Assembly (NCBI RefSeq): GCF_020283565.1
Contig: NC_060064.1
Coordinates: 24,696,337 to 24,760,336, forward strand
Direction of reading: 5' to 3'
DNA length: 64,000 nt
Origin: Trifolium pratense
Lineage: Eukaryota > Streptophyta > Magnoliopsida > Fabales > Fabaceae
A model generated the notes under the pieces. That model saw only the letters and a program-made list of their open reading frames with translations, made no database searches and was not told the origin of the DNA. The translations under genes and the position numbers were made by a program. Shown in pieces: positions 63,205 to 64,000 of the stretch (the first letter of the stretch is position 1; every line of letters begins with the position of its first letter).

Positions 63205-63990
63205 TCACAACAAAAGATGGCAAAATATTAGCGGATATTTGAGGATAAAATCTGCCACGATCACAGAGCGGGTAGTTTAATGGATATCCGCGGATAAAAT
63301 ATAAATGGATATTTCAACTACCCGCTAGTTAATGGATACATATTGGATTTAAGGATATCCATATCTACGGATATTCGTACATACTACATACCCGTTAGTA
63401 AATAAGAAAATTATATAAATATTTTTAGTTATTAATTAAATATAAAAGAAGCTTTTAAATTCTTTAGAACTTTGTGATGAACTTTGTTTTGATCAGAAAT
63501 GAATGTATGGATTTTTTTTCTTAACAGAAATGTATGAATATTATTATATTTTGGGGAAAAGAAGGAAAATATATGTGTTACTTTTTTTTTGGTTTACAAT
63601 GAGATGAGAATCGAACTTAGGATCTATAGCGTACTACCCAAATTCCTCACCACTAGACCAAACCTAGTGGCTTAATAAATGTGTTACTTTTATTGTTAAA
63701 TTGAGAGTGCAATGTATGAATATTATTATGTGTTAATAATTTTTTTGTTTCTAAGATTCACAAATAAAAAAAAACTAATTAAAATAAAAATTCTTTACAA
63801 AAATCGCTATCTTTTTAGAATATCGTTATCCATGAATATCTAACCGCGGGTACTTCAAAATTCGCAGATTACCCGCTTAGCAGATATCCATATGGATATA
63901 CGACGGATATGGATATCGTAGTTATTCAATGGAGTGGACCCAGATATTATACTATCCACTTTCATGGATATTGATTTACATCCGTATATA
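63205..63990. repeat. hAT-like repeat with GGATATCC / CGGATATT iterations
   Basis: The left part repeats 'cgggtagtttaatggatatccgcgg'. The right part carries the inverse 'accgcgggtactt' and 'ggatatccatatgg' words around an AT-rich centre. It resembles the layout of 29045-29635. It includes a minus-strand SINE fragment at 63601-63670 ('ggtttggtctagtggtgagg' and 'taagttcgattctc'). Confidence 0.5.
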
Positions 63991-64000
63991 TGAAGATCTA

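Overview
This is a stretch of plant nuclear genome. It is very AT-rich and gene-poor, with introns, GT-AG splice sites and dense nested transposable elements (TEs). The repeat families (legume-type TRIMs, foldback Mutator-like MITEs, tRNA-derived SINEs, decayed LINE and copia pieces) and the protein relationships suggest a papilionoid legume, probably Medicago truncatula or a close relative. I assign the species by recognition only, not by a search.

Three intact protein-coding genes are supported. (1) 7810-9425, minus: a two-exon GT-3-type trihelix transcription factor (296 aa). (2) 23698-27056, minus: a nine-exon NSUN/NOL1-NOP2-Sun RNA cytosine-5 methyltransferase (391 aa). All nine exons join in frame, including one GC-AG intron. 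(3) 38403-44156, plus: a seven-exon calcium-dependent protein kinase of the CPK13 type (534 aa), with an acylated N-terminus, kinase domain, autoinhibitory junction and four EF-hands. The three genes are functionally unrelated and show no operon-like relationship; the space between them is TE-derived.

Layout: 1-7.7 kb holds hAT-like elements, a small CACTA MITE and SINE pieces. 7.8-9.7 kb is the GT-3 gene, with a LINE-like tail just beyond its stop codon. 9.7-23.7 kb holds MITEs, a decayed LINE/RT-like fragment, a Mutator-like MITE carrying a Helitron-helicase fragment, a triple-nested MITE/TRIM-LTR/TRIM and a broken copia gag region. 23.7-28.5 kb is the methyltransferase gene with a long-TIR element just upstream. 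28.5-38 kb is repeats, several with exact target-site duplications. 38-44.2 kb is CPK13. 44.2-52.8 kb is MITEs and a hAT transposase remnant. 52.8-58.0 kb is a 5.2-kb CACTA element with no recognisable transposase. It carries intron-containing fragments resembling a CDT2/DTL WD40 gene and a PolI-type DNA polymerase gene (a Pack-CACTA). 58-64 kb is tandem duplications, MITEs and a hAT-like repeat.

The most notable observations are the Pack-CACTA chimera, an AUG-UAA minimal uORF 25 nt upstream of the CPK13 start codon, a tandem duplication that copies the CPK13 exon-2 splice donor into intron 2, an EF-hand-2 loop with one extra residue, the GC-AG intron and altered motif IV of the methyltransferase, and precisely dated-by-order nested TEs. 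I found no CRISPR array, operon or prokaryotic system, as expected for a plant chromosome.
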